Shown one piece after another: positions 1 through 10,549 of a stretch of 64,000 nt of DNA. The notes beneath the pieces are model-generated. The model saw nothing but the letters and a program-made list of their open reading frames with translations, did not search any database and was not told the origin of the DNA. The DNA comes from Larimichthys crocea (Eukaryota > Chordata > Actinopteri > Sciaenidae), in contig NC_040018.1 in the NCBI RefSeq assembly GCF_000972845.2, positions 13,551,157 through 13,615,156 of the forward strand. Reading direction: 5' to 3'. Position 1 is the stretch's first letter; each line of letters opens with the position of its first letter. The translations under genes and the position numbers were made by a program.

Positions 1-19
1 ATTAAAAAAAAAAAATGTA

Positions 20-247
20 CAGTACGAGTCAAAAGTTTGGACACACCTTCACATTTATTGTTTTATTTGATTATTTTCTACATTGTAGATTAACACTGTT
101 AAAGTTTTCAATGAACAGGTGTGTCTTGTCAAAAGTTGATGTAGTTGAATTTCTTGCCCTTTCTGTGTCAATTTACAATGTGGAAAATAATACAAATAAA
201 GAAAGAAAACATTAAAGAAGGTATGTCCAAACCTTTAATTGGTACTG
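20..247. mobile_element. Tc1/mariner-type miniature element (MITE)
   Basis: A 228-bp element bounded by 28-bp terminal inverted repeats at 20-47 and 220-247. The repeats match at 23 of 28 positions when one is reverse-complemented, and both begin CAGTAC. It is flanked by TA on both sides (18-19 and 248-249), the target duplication made by Tc1/mariner transposases. The outer motif AAAAGTTTGGACACACC, and internal text around GGTGTGTCTTGTCAAAAG, resemble the ends and a sub-terminal piece of a widespread fish Tc1-like family. It has no transposase gene; the 66-codon frame inside is fortuitous. It was presumably mobilised in trans by a full-length relative. Confidence 0.85.
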
Positions 248-1659
248 TATGTATGTACTATATGAATAAGTATAAGCTTATGCATACACATATGTAATTA
301 AGCTCTACGCCTAACGGATAAAATGGAACAAGTATAAACAAGGTGGAACAGAACTTTTGATCTCACTATTTTCTTCAGCCAAGACAGATAGATACAAAGC
401 CGTAGCTTAATGCTTACTGTTTACTGTATCTACAAAATTACACATGTTTACTATCAATAAAATGTTATTATCTTTAAAAATGTAATATAATGGTGTTGAA
501 ACTGTGTGTTCAAAAACCTAGCCGCAAAACGTTGATGCACAAACTCGCCACTGGTGTCTGACAGTGATGCTGCAATAAATACTTTTTATTTTAATTTTTT
601 TTTTTACAAGGAAACAACCTAATATATTGCTTTTAATTATTTGGAAGGGACGAATGATTAAGAATTCAACTTCTGGGGCCTGGGGATATTGTGGCCACTA
701 CATGTACGTGTACATTCCCAAAAACATATCTTGCAATACAGTGAACCAAAACTCAGACAGCATATTTTTACTTGTATGATATTGGTTGAATAGGTTATCC
801 ATCACTATGGCCCAGGATCTTACAAGAGATATGCAGCCAAATACGTTCTAGACCACAATCCAATGACTGGATCACAATGTATCTTGATTAATGTTTACAC
901 TTATATTTAGAGTGTTCCACTCGTAATCAAATCATCCGTGTCACAAAAGGTAACAGTTAACTGAGCCAGAAACAGGAAGAATCTTTGTATTGAACCATAT
1001 TTTGGTAAAAATGTAAGCATCTGAAACATACAGGTGAGTGGGACAGTGGGGAAATGGGTTATTATGGAATGGTTTGACACATTTGCATTGTGACTGTTAT
1101 GAATTCCCACTAATTATACAGTACCTTTCATCCTTGGAGCTAGTATTAAAGTCCACAGAGGTTGAGTGTTTGATTGTGTTTTCATGTGTTACAGTCCTTT
1201 ACAAAGAAGGTATCCCTTTAAAACACTGAGAAAAGATAAACCCAACGCCGTCCATGAGTATTTATTGCCAGTCAGGGCAAAAACACACTCACTAAGGTGC
1301 TCTGAGTAGCTATTAAACAAGTGTGGAGGTGACCTCTGGTTTAAAGCGGCTGTATCTCTGACAGCCAAAGCCGTAAAGGCCATCCTAAATGGATTTCCTA
1401 AAGTTTCATTCAGGAAAATAAAAATGGAAAGTAATTCGGAGGCAAGGCTGTACGAGAAAAAGCTGTGTTTCAATCATACACTAGGCTGCTTAAGTGCTTC
1501 CAAATTCCAGCTCTTTCTCTATGGAGGACCATGGTACCCATGTTTCAAAAGCATGCCTTAGCCAGAAGAAAACAGGACAAAAACTGCAAAGAAAATATTT
1601 CACAGCTTTGATTGCACTAAAGCATTGACGGTAGTTGGATTGTCCGGAGTACATGAAAA

Positions 1660-1680
1660 TGTGTGTGTGTGTGTGTGTGT
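1660..1680. repeat. (GT)n microsatellite
   Basis: About ten uninterrupted GT dinucleotides. No associated gene is visible. Confidence 0.95.
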
Positions 1681-2759
1681 ACCCAAATGATATCCATGTG
1701 GCTAATTTAAGAAATTATCTTTATCATTGTGTCACATCACATCTTCAACAGATATTCAATTAAACAACACTTCTACCAGAAAGGTTTGACTATTTACAAA
1801 AAAATTAATGTATCACTTATCCCAAATTATCTGTGTGGTAAACATGGAATAGTCACAATACGACTAATTAGAAATATTACACCACTACTGCAACATCTGG
1901 AATGCAGTATACACGAAATGTCCTGTAAATATGCTGTATATATATCGTTGTCAGAAAATATTAAATCTATGCTCTGTAATGTAATGTAAAATACTGCACT
2001 CTATGATTCAAGGCCTATTGTTCAAACATAAGAATAACAACAACATGAGCAACAGTGGCTGGTGGCAGCTGCAGTCTGAAGATGGCTAGCTGTTAAATTC
2101 ATTTTGCCACTGTATTCACAATGCAGCCGCGCTATTATGAGTTAAAGGGATGAAAAAGCAGCGCATATTTAAATGAAAATCTGAAAACACTCTTTACCTG
2201 ACCCTTTAGCCTTTGAAGTGACAGAGGCTTTGTGCAGCACAAGCAGAGAAAGGCTCAAAAGCAGGGCCTGATTCAGCTACATTGCATCCAATCTTAAATG
2301 CAATTAATAAACCTCACAAAGGAGGATTATGCTGACAGGATTATTTTCAACAACAATGCAGCACCCGCCACCAATTACAGACGCACACACATGCTATTCA
2401 TGCAGAAGCAAAGCCTCTTTAAATCGAGCACACAACAGCGTTCTAACTAACACTATCAGCACTGGCATAACTGAGTTTGCATTGAAATGACCACAGCAAT
2501 TTCTATTAAACTATGACTTACATTTCATTAAGTTTACTGTTTATCCACGTCTTTATATTTTGTGCCTTCATCATACAAAAAATTCAATTTCTAGTGTGTC
2601 AGACTTTTTCTGTAACTTATCTCTCTCTGGTCTTACCTAAATCATCTATAACGCTCATACAGTATAGTGCAGCACCAGTAACTCAATCAGCTCCTGTGAA
2701 CTTTGCAGAAGAACAGAAATGTTTGCCCTGTTCCAACATTTGATCTCAAGCCCCTGACA

Positions 2760-3060
2760 AGGATCTTAAACTGTCTGCAGGCAAATGAGAGCTGTCTGGT
2801 ACTTCTCGGGGGCAATGCTAAATCAAATTAGTGAAAGCAATGTTAATTTCAAGCAGCATTTCATTAAAAAGGAAAAGATAATCAGCAACAAAGACTCCAT
2901 GTCCTTCTGGCTAATCTAATAATGCTTTGTTTGTTTGCTTTAATCACATTTAACGATTAAGAAGCAGAGACAGGGCTAAGTCATGTAGACAGAGGGATCT
3001 CATAATCTGCCTGTCATGGCCACCATCTGATTTCCTGCCATTCGTCACAGTATGGATGGA
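2760..3060. promoter_or_regulatory. Candidate conserved non-coding element
   Basis: A stretch free of recognisable repeats. It is rich in homeodomain-type ATTA cores mixed with G+C-containing words (AATCAAATTAGTG, GTTAATTTCAAG, TGGCTAATCTAATAATG) and differs in texture from the A+T-rich flanks. This is the look of vertebrate developmental enhancers, but conservation cannot be measured here. The 61-codon minus-strand frame at 2950-3135 is not convincing as protein. Confidence 0.3.
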
Positions 3061-4084
3061 GGGACAGGCGGGTGGTGTGTCACCCCTCAGCTGATGTCTT
3101 GAGAGGTGCCCTAGCCCCAGGATGGGACTGCTCATCTTCAGAAGAGAGGAGGTTCAGGTATCACCTTACCTTAAAGAGTTTCAGTACTGAAGCCAGGCCA
3201 CTGACAGACATGGCTATTAGCTCTGAATTCTGGGAGCCTGGCTAAAAATATAATCTTCTTAGAGTTTGGGGCAGTGCCAGAGATCAGGAAACATCTGTAT
3301 AACGTTAAGTTCTGTCATGTCAGTTTCCCATCTTCCACTGACAGTGAAATCCACACCAACTGACCCAAACCATGAAACCAGTCTTTAAAATACACAGTAA
3401 TGCTGTTCGATAGAACAAACCTGCAATAATAAAAAATCTTTGAGAAACTTATTTCTATTTTTGCTGAGCCTGAGTCAGAGAGTTGTTGAATCACGGGCAG
3501 TGTTCATGGTGCAGTTGTATTGGAAAACATTATATTGAGAGGTCTGTCTAATATTTTGTTCCTTGTGTATTTAAACGAGTTGAGTTACCGCCTCTATGAC
3601 GTAGTCTCAACAAGAATCATATGTTTCAGTAAGGTAGTACCGTAGTTGTTCTATATTCTGTTGAATAACATTATAATATACATAGGCTTCTATTTTTCTG
3701 GTTATCTACAACATTAAATTGGTTACTGCTGCTGTTTAATACTGCCTGTTCATATAACATGCGCCGCTCTGTTTATTAGAATATGAAGCTTTTCTTTAAA
3801 TTATTAAGGAGGAATTCACATTCTGAATTTATTTAATTATGTAGTGTAAACTGAAGTTAAGTGGTTTTCTGTATTTTTACTGCATTTAGGAAATCCACTA
3901 GGTAGCCATGTTTCATGTGGTGAGTTTGCTATTTGAGTATTTTGCTGCATAACAGGAATTTGTGGTGACTCTTTTTCTGCAGCTGGGACTGTAAATGGGA
4001 GTTTGCTGAATAAGGAATAGGGAATGAAAACACTTATGGTGAATTTAAAAATACCTCATCAGATCCTCCTCCTGCAGAAAACAT

Positions 4085-4450
4085 TAAAATAACTCATTCC
4101 TCATCAGTGGCTACGATCACTTGAATGGAATCAATCAATTGTGTTCCGCTTGGCTTTGCTCTTCTTTGCTCTTCGTTTCCAAATCCAATCTCTTCCATGT
4201 CATCTCAGAGCACATTTATAAGGGCCCAGCCTCTTGATTATCTCCCTCCCTCGCCTCAACTCCCCCGCTGCTGCATGCTCCAATGTATTAAATTAAATGA
4301 GGTGTCTGTCCAGGTCACCCTCGCCCCAGCCTCCCACACCCCCCGCTCTCACTGCTGGTAATCAAGGGAGAGAACCCCTCCCTGCTGGTTTTGTGCCAGC
4401 CAGGCTGCATAAATTAGCATTAATGAGGGCTGGAAAGACCTGCAGTAAAG
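4085..4450. promoter_or_regulatory. Candidate conserved non-coding element
   Basis: A compositionally distinct block with G+C-rich portions set in A+T-rich DNA. It contains TGGAATCAATCAATTG, ATTAAATTAAATGAGG and CATAAATTAGCATTAATG, which carry PBX/HOX- and homeodomain-like cores. The two overlapping plus-strand frames here are proline/serine-rich low-complexity translations with no recognisable domain and no splice context, so I read the block as regulatory rather than coding. Confidence 0.3.
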
Positions 4451-5638
4451 GAGGGAGGGAAGGACTGAAAGGAGCGAAAACAGAGAATGGGAGTGGGGGG
4501 GGGCTGCAGTTACAGCTTCAAACTGAACACCCACAAAAGGTTACATTTATCTGTCGTCCCTTTTACACCTATCTTTCCATCCTGTAGGCTAGCCACTGTG
4601 TTTCCACTGGCTCTCTCCCATAGACAGGCTTGACAAAGCTCTGAGGAGTAAAACAGTGGTGGCTTGGGTTCTGACAATAAATGAATCATAGATGAGGCTG
4701 TGTGAACACTGTTAACATAATCCCATGGCTCAAGCTCAAAAATACTGCAGGGCGATAACGTCTTTGTTGTTCATCAAATATTGATGCATACATAATTATT
4801 TAAGTATAAGTGCGCAGATGGTGAGAAATATGCAGATGCATTTCAGCAGCAGAGGCATTTTTAGTATTGGCTTTATGAAAGCAAATTTGATTCTGGTGGA
4901 TCTTATTAGACTTAATTACCTAGGGGATACATACAATTATCTTGTCATAATACAGCGTGGAACGTGTGACATGTGTTATATCGACAGTATTTGTGTGTAT
5001 TCAGTTGACTGTGATTATGTATGAAAAACTGTCAAAGCAGCATACTGATGTACAGCGTACTGTTGCCGTTTGCTCCTCTCCCCTTCGCTCCCTTGTAATC
5101 ATCCGTGATAGCTATGACAATTACGGGAAAAATCATCGCATCACTTCATTCTGCTGCTCCCTAACTTTAATTGCTTAATGCATCCTTTACTGCTGCACCA
5201 CTCTGCTCATCTCGGTTTCCCCCTCCATCTCATCATTACTCCCCACCCCTCCTGCATTTCCCATCTCCTCCACTGCCACCTCATTTACTACCAAGTTCTT
5301 CCTGGTAATTAAAGTTGAACTACATGTAGCCCTCTAGTCTGAGGATGGCAAATTGGCACAATCAGCCAATAACTAACCAGTGTAGTGTTTTCTTTAACTT
5401 TCACACAGGAGCTAGCTCTAACGATATATCCCGTTAGCACCTGTGAAAGAATGCAGTCCCTAACATCACACTGAGAGCAGGGGTGCAGGCCTGATGTGTG
5501 TTCTGTGAGCAGCAGGGAAGGTTGACGGTTTGAACACACTGAAGTTGCAAACAAATACCTTCCTCTTTCCTAGAACCTGTTGACATAGTGAATACAGGAT
5601 GAGTTGCCAAAAAAAATCAATCCGATGCTGGCAAGAAG

Positions 5639-5687
5639 ACAGTATAATAATACTATACAATTCAACACTACTGTAGTACTATACTGT
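5639..5687. repeat. Imperfect inverted repeat (hairpin)
   Basis: The left arm, beginning ACAGTATAATAATACTA, can pair with the right arm TAGTACTATACTGT with a few bulged bases, leaving a loop of about 18 nt. It is A+T-rich, so it could be chance or a degraded transposon end. It does not match a microRNA I know. Confidence 0.4.
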
Positions 5688-6049
5688 ATCGACAGGAATG
5701 AGAAATACCACCAAGCAGGGTAAAAACTATTGTTAAATGAACTGCAACAGAGACCATGAGTGTCGTCCTGAGTAACATCAGGATGTACAACAATGTGTTA
5801 CAACTGTAATATGTAATGTCATTATGGTAATTATTGTTGATTAATTAGTGAAGAATGTAATGTGAAGTAACCAACATTGGTGCTGAACAAATCCAGATGT
5901 TTAGGATAGAATCAGTGGAACAAGGCTATGGCGACTGATCCATTTTTATTCTTTATATTACTGTAACCTAGGGCTAATCAATTACAAATTAAATGGGGCC
6001 AGAATCTAGGAAATAAAAGGGCTAGACATTTTCAACAACCTATTTAAAT

Positions 6050-6070
6050 TTTTGTTTGTTTGTTTGTTTT
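6050..6070. repeat. (TTTG)n short tandem repeat
   Basis: Four to five TTTG units. A second shorter TTTG run lies at about 6142-6156. Confidence 0.8.
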
Positions 6071-6244
6071 GGGTTTTTTATGTCCGGTATCAGTTTTGTC
6101 TTAGTACCCATTGACAGTTATATACATGATGTCATGATTTCTTGTTTGTTTGTTTTTCTAACAGTGTTTCAAAAACATCTTCTAGAACATCATAAAGTAC
6201 ATTTTTAATAGTAGATGTCATGGTAATTTTAAAAATTGTAGTGA

Positions 6245-6580
6245 TTTACCTCATCAACGACAGCCAGCATACATTCTTTAATAGTTTTGGAGTCTGTGAA
6301 TGGCCTTTTCTTCTTTGCTGAGATCCCTTCTACACAAAAGGAAGCTGCTGTAGCTCTCTCTTGGTCTGTGCATGATCAGGGTAATACTGCTCGGATCATA
6401 AGATGCAATTAAATTCTTCACTTTAACTCTCCGGTGATCTATCTGGAACGTTTTTTCCATAAAGTTTTGTGTTTCAGAATATTCTTTAACGTATTCACTG
6501 CAAATTAAAAATGCTGGTTTGGTGTCTGAAAATGGAAACATTCCACTGTGCTCTGTTAAAGCATACTTCCTAGAGTACAT
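6245..6580 (-). pseudogene. hAT transposase remnant, ZBED5/GTF2IRD2-like
   Basis: On the minus strand a 100-codon frame begins near 6580 and reads through YALTEHSGMFPFSDTKPAFL. This resembles the N-terminal zinc-finger region of hAT transposases of the ZBED5/GTF2IRD2-repeat/SCAND3 type, where a GK/SKPxCLIC block is expected; the finger's second half (histidines) is not recognisable. A second frame, overlapping it near the 3' end, then gives ATAASFCVEGISAKKKRPFT followed by DSKTIKECMLAVVDEV. This matches the family's conserved stretch ASxxVxxxIAKxxKPFTDxExIKxCM. The two pieces lie in different frames, so at least one frameshift has occurred. The DDE core and the C-terminal dimerisation domain are absent, although the whole protein would be about 600 residues. 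It is therefore a 5' fragment of a dead element. Family membership rests on remembered consensus, not a search. Element ends were not found. Confidence 0.7.
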
Positions 6581-6599
6581 TGTTGCAAGTATTTAAAAA

Positions 6600-9500
6600 G
6601 AGTAAGTAGGCTATCAATGCTGGCAGCAAGAAGGAGCAGGCAGAGCTGCTTTTCAGTAAAAAAGTAAGAAAGATGGAAAGAAGAAGAATTAAAAAACTAG
6701 GCAAGCCAAGTTTGCTGGACTGTGAATCAGCTGAGACTAGAGTGTAATGAATGTAATGTCAAGGTTAAAGTTCCTCTCTGCCTGTATGGTGGTATTGCTT
6801 TTAGAGTTATAATCTCTCAGAGTTCAATACTGCTTGATTTGGCAACTCCAGTAGTAACAGCAAGCGCGGAGCAGCTACTTTGTCAAAGATTCTCTGAACA
6901 CATTTTATGCTGCCTATTGCTGATCATTTACACGGCCAATACCAATCATTTTGGCATTTTGGCAGCATAACCTCGACTACACTATATACATACACATGTA
7001 CACCTCTCAGCCATATGCACAAGGAATTGAAGAGAGGAAATAATATACAAATCAGTTCAGGGGGTTGAGGTGCTCCTTTATATTAGTTAACATGCAACAA
7101 TGATGCCAACACTGGGCTGCTAGACAGTGCTGGCAGCGGAAGAGTCAATCACAGCGGACAACAACAGTGGAGGAGGTTGTACCACCATCTGGTTTAAAAG
7201 TATAGGTTTACATACTGTTCTATCTATTTACAGTGCAGCCAAACAAACACGCATTGTTTTAAGAAATTAAATTAACCTTTTTCAAACTTGGATAGGACGG
7301 CGGCAAAAATGAGACCCATGGCAACCCTATTCTCACACATATGTAGGAGAGTAAAAGTAAACAGGGAGGCAAATATCAGTGACAAAATATTACATGTTTA
7401 CAAAATATTACAAAATATTATTGTTTCTATAGATACAATAAACATACTGTTAGTCTTTTTCTTATTTGTTTTTGCCTTGTCTTTTATACAGTATGTATAA
7501 GTATACAATTACAGTTATGTAATGGTGCAATGGTTCTCTATGTCTCTGATATATATGGAAGAGTCATTAATAGATGATTAATGCGGCGCTCCAAACACCA
7601 AATGTGGTAGTAGATACAGAATTAGGATGAACATCTATACTATAATTCTGGAAAACATGCAAACAATTAGACAGAGGTACTGTATGCACCTACATGTGCT
7701 GTACACAGATCTGCAGTCAGCCATTATTCAGCTGTACAGCCCTCTTGACAGCAGTTTCAGGAGAGGCTGCTCTGAGGGCTCCAGGAGAGGCTATTATTAA
7801 GCAGCAGCCCAGTGCCTGTTCTTGAGCAACAATAAAAATTCCTTTTCTTTAATTAACTTTTATGGCCGGCGAAGAGGACACGCTGACACCTGTCTTGTGC
7901 AGCACCACCGATTATTTCTCCTTCCCCATCTGCGCATGTGGTGTAAGTACTGTATATGTGTGTGTGTGTGTGTGTTTTTGTTGCCTGACAGCAATGCAGC
8001 AAACATCTCAAAACATGGGCTTTTCCCTTCAATGCCCCTGAGGGAGGTAAAAAAAAATAAATAAATAACAGCAACAGTCATTATATCAGAAGCAATAATC
8101 TATATAATCATAAATAATACAGATGGATACACTATCACTGTTCCACACACACACAGTTTGCCAGGGATGAGACAAATTGGATCATCTAAAAATAGAAATG
8201 CATTTCAAAAGCACCAGCAAAGTTTAGCAGCAGCTAGAAAAGTCCTAGCTCTACAGGGATTTTAATTAGTGCTGCTCAGTCAACAGCATAGCAACCTACT
8301 TCCTTCTTACTAATAAACAAAGCCAGACTTCTTTTCATCATGAACTAAAACACATAGCTGGTGCTGATAGGAACAACTACTCTGCTTAGTTTCATCTCCT
8401 GCATCTTGTCTTGCATGGCATGATAAAAGAAATGTTGTAGAAAGGCGGAAATTAAACCTGTGACAGATTTCAAGACTGGGCCTGAAAGGAAAAAAAAAAT
8501 TTCTACCCAGTATTTGAAGAAGGTAGAGTTTACACCAAAATCTGACAAAGTAGTTATTTTTCCAATAAGTGAATCTAAAAGGATGTCCGTGTTGTAAAAT
8601 TACATAGGTAAGGGGTACTTGACAGTTTTATGAATTTTACTGACGGTATAAATATTGTTCTTTCTTCCCTCAATGTGCAATGTTAGTATAATTTTTTTAA
8701 AAGATGCATTCATTGGAGTGAGGTTAGTGCTGTATGTGTTGTGCAGAAAAGTGCAGGATGCACAACAAGTGGAGAGCTGATATTTAAGGATTGCTATCAG
8801 CACAATGCAGGTATATCTTAATGAATCTATATCTAAAAGCTAAAACTAATTCTGATCCTTTGACTAGTGCACTCTGTGTTTCGTCTGTCTCTGCCAATAA
8901 TTATGATAGCCTACAGTGCAAGCATTTCTCTATACATGCAAGTAAAAATTAGAGAAGGAGAATGTAAAAAATGTTTTGGGTGCACTGGTGAGTGATTGAG
9001 TTCAGACACTAAGGTTGGAAAAATGGATTCCCTAAAGTCCGATGCTAACATGTTATTTCTCCGCTCTCTTTCTCATTAGAAAAAAACAATGTTGAAATGA
9101 TGCAGGGAGCAGCTTCTCATTTTTAGCTGTTGACCGTTGCTTTCACTGAGTAAAATGACATTGCTGTCACTGATTAATCTTTCATGAATAACTAGAGTAA
9201 GTTTAACTTGTGTGTTGTCTGGTTTGTGTGCTATCGGTTATTTGTGAATGAAGAAACCTCATAACTCCACAGTAATACATCTTATCTCTCTCTTACTCTC
9301 CCTCACTCTCCTGCATGTCAATTGTCGGTTTCATTCATTTCAATAACATAATATTTTTATCAGAACTTACAGTATCAAGACAGTTGTGAAAAATAGAGTG
9401 TTAGATTTAGTTAGATACAACTATTATTTCAATGTATCACATATTTTTGCGACATTTAGGCAACTGATCCCATTTTTTTATTGGAGCTCTTCCTACACGC

Positions 9501-9735
9501 ACACACACACTCACCAAAAGAATGAATGATATTTTTGTTATCTGATATAATTTAATTTCGATTAGTTTCATGATGTCATTAGCTAGCTTCTCCACAAATG
9601 ACACATTCTGGTCATGACCCCTCCTGTCCTACAATAAAAACCAACAAAAAAAGTATCCAGAAACAGTCATAGTGTAATTTCTGGTCCTGCTGTCACCAGC
9701 ACGTCTATCAGACATGTTTCATTCATTACACCAGT
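6600..9735. other. Non-coding stretch, no gene seen
   Basis: About 3 kb with no supportable gene. Apart from a (GT)n tract near 7.96 kb and short homopolymers, I see no structure. Several 60-80 codon frames lack any domain signature, and the two nested minus-strand frames at about 7853-8081 translate the microsatellite into Thr-His runs. Confidence 0.6.
7957..7975. repeat. (GT)n microsatellite
   Basis: About nine TG units after a TATATG lead-in. Confidence 0.9.
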
Positions 9736-9740
9736 ACAAC

Positions 9741-9859
9741 AATCTTGCTCAAGGGCACCTCGGCCGTTGCAATCTTTTTTTGCGAGAGCGGGGAACAAAC
9801 ACTACATACTGATACAAAAACAATTGGACGACCAACTCTACCACTGAGCCACGGTCGCC
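9741..9859 (-). repeat. tRNA-derived SINE (degraded)
   Basis: Read on the minus strand, this begins GGCGACCGTGGCTCAGTGG. The word TGGCTCAGTGG (plus 9841-9851) is a good RNA polymerase III A box. A weaker B box, GTTTGTTCCCC, lies about 50 nt downstream (plus 9790-9800). The tRNA-like head is followed by GAGGTGCCCTTGAGCAAG (plus 9746-9763), a phrase common in the body of teleost tRNA-derived repeats. It is not a tRNA gene: the arms do not fold into a clean cloverleaf and the B box is decayed. It lies immediately beside hAT-type sequence and may be part of a composite element. Confidence 0.65.
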
Positions 9860-10079
9860 TGGATATAAGCGATACCACCTCCTCTCGGAACATTTACTGC
9901 ACAGGTATTGCAAGTAGCCGTCGAGTTTGTTGGCTGAGGTAATGTAAAAAGGTCTAGATAGCCGATCCTTTCGCTCGCTCCATTTTGAAAACAATGTGGG
10001 CTTCCGCACAGCATGTTGCTTACGTATGATGTCACTCACAGAGCACAGCATAGAATTAGACTGAATAGATCAGCTGATA

Positions 10080-10170
10080 TGGATTGGCCCATTGTCACCG
10101 ATACCCGATCTAGAAATTACTTCAATATCGGGGCCGATACCGATACGAATATCGGATCGGTGCACCCCTA
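10080..10170. mobile_element. hAT-type transposon end
   Basis: The segment is packed with the words CCGATAC, ATATCGG and GATCGGTGCACCCCTA. It ends at 10170 in GGTGCACCCCTA, the terminal repeat of a fish hAT family whose opposite end would read TAGGGGTGCACC. That opposite end was not found, so this is one end of a truncated or rearranged element. Sequence from about 9940 leading into it may be part of the same element. The 81-codon frame across it is not a transposase. Confidence 0.7.
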
Positions 10171-10429
10171 TCTGACTGCAGGAACAATAAAGATGTGCTT
10201 GCTAGCTGACCTGAAACTGACTGAGAATGCAGGTCACATAGTAGACTACTATTTTTAAAGAGTGAGGACACAAACATGTTTTAAATATTTTTATATACAG
10301 TCATAACTTTGTATAAAATATCAATAAAGTGTGTATTATGATTTTATTTAACATGTCATGCAAATCTAATTTGGATTTTAAACAAACAAAGCCTTGTGAA
10401 TGCTCTGTGATCTTTAATGCCTCACTGAG

Positions 10430-10544
10430 GGGGATGTGGACCCCACACTGGGAACCACTGATTTAGGGGAGTATAAATATCAGATCAGAGTCAGTATTGT
10501 TATCCAATATCAAAGGCTATTAATCTTGATCAGTGCACGCCTAG
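10430..10544. mobile_element. Second hAT-type end, same orientation
   Basis: The segment ends at about 10544 in TTGATCAGTGCACGCCTAG. This is a degenerate copy of the GATCGGTGCACCCCTA end found 374 bp upstream, in the same rather than inverted orientation. It is preceded by GTCAGTATTGTTATCC, a decayed version of the sub-terminal GTATCGG-type repeats. Just before it, CTGGGAACCACTG (10449-10461) is the right-end signature of yet another hAT miniature family. The arrangement suggests successive insertions followed by decay. Confidence 0.5.
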
Positions 10545-10549
10545 CAGTA

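Larger units (their letters stand above)
250..6240. other. Non-coding stretch, no gene seen
   Basis: About 6 kb of A+T-rich DNA with no reading frame that looks protein-like and no recognised RNA gene. It holds a short (GT)n tract near 1.67 kb, probable conserved islands near 2.8-3.0 kb and 4.1-4.45 kb (listed separately), an imperfect hairpin near 5.66 kb and a small (TTTG)n patch near 6.05 kb. Confidence 0.6.

Noticed and set aside
9785..9859. A possible tRNA gene on the minus strand.
   Set aside because: The A box is good but the B box is decayed, the arms do not pair as a cloverleaf, and it continues into a SINE body.
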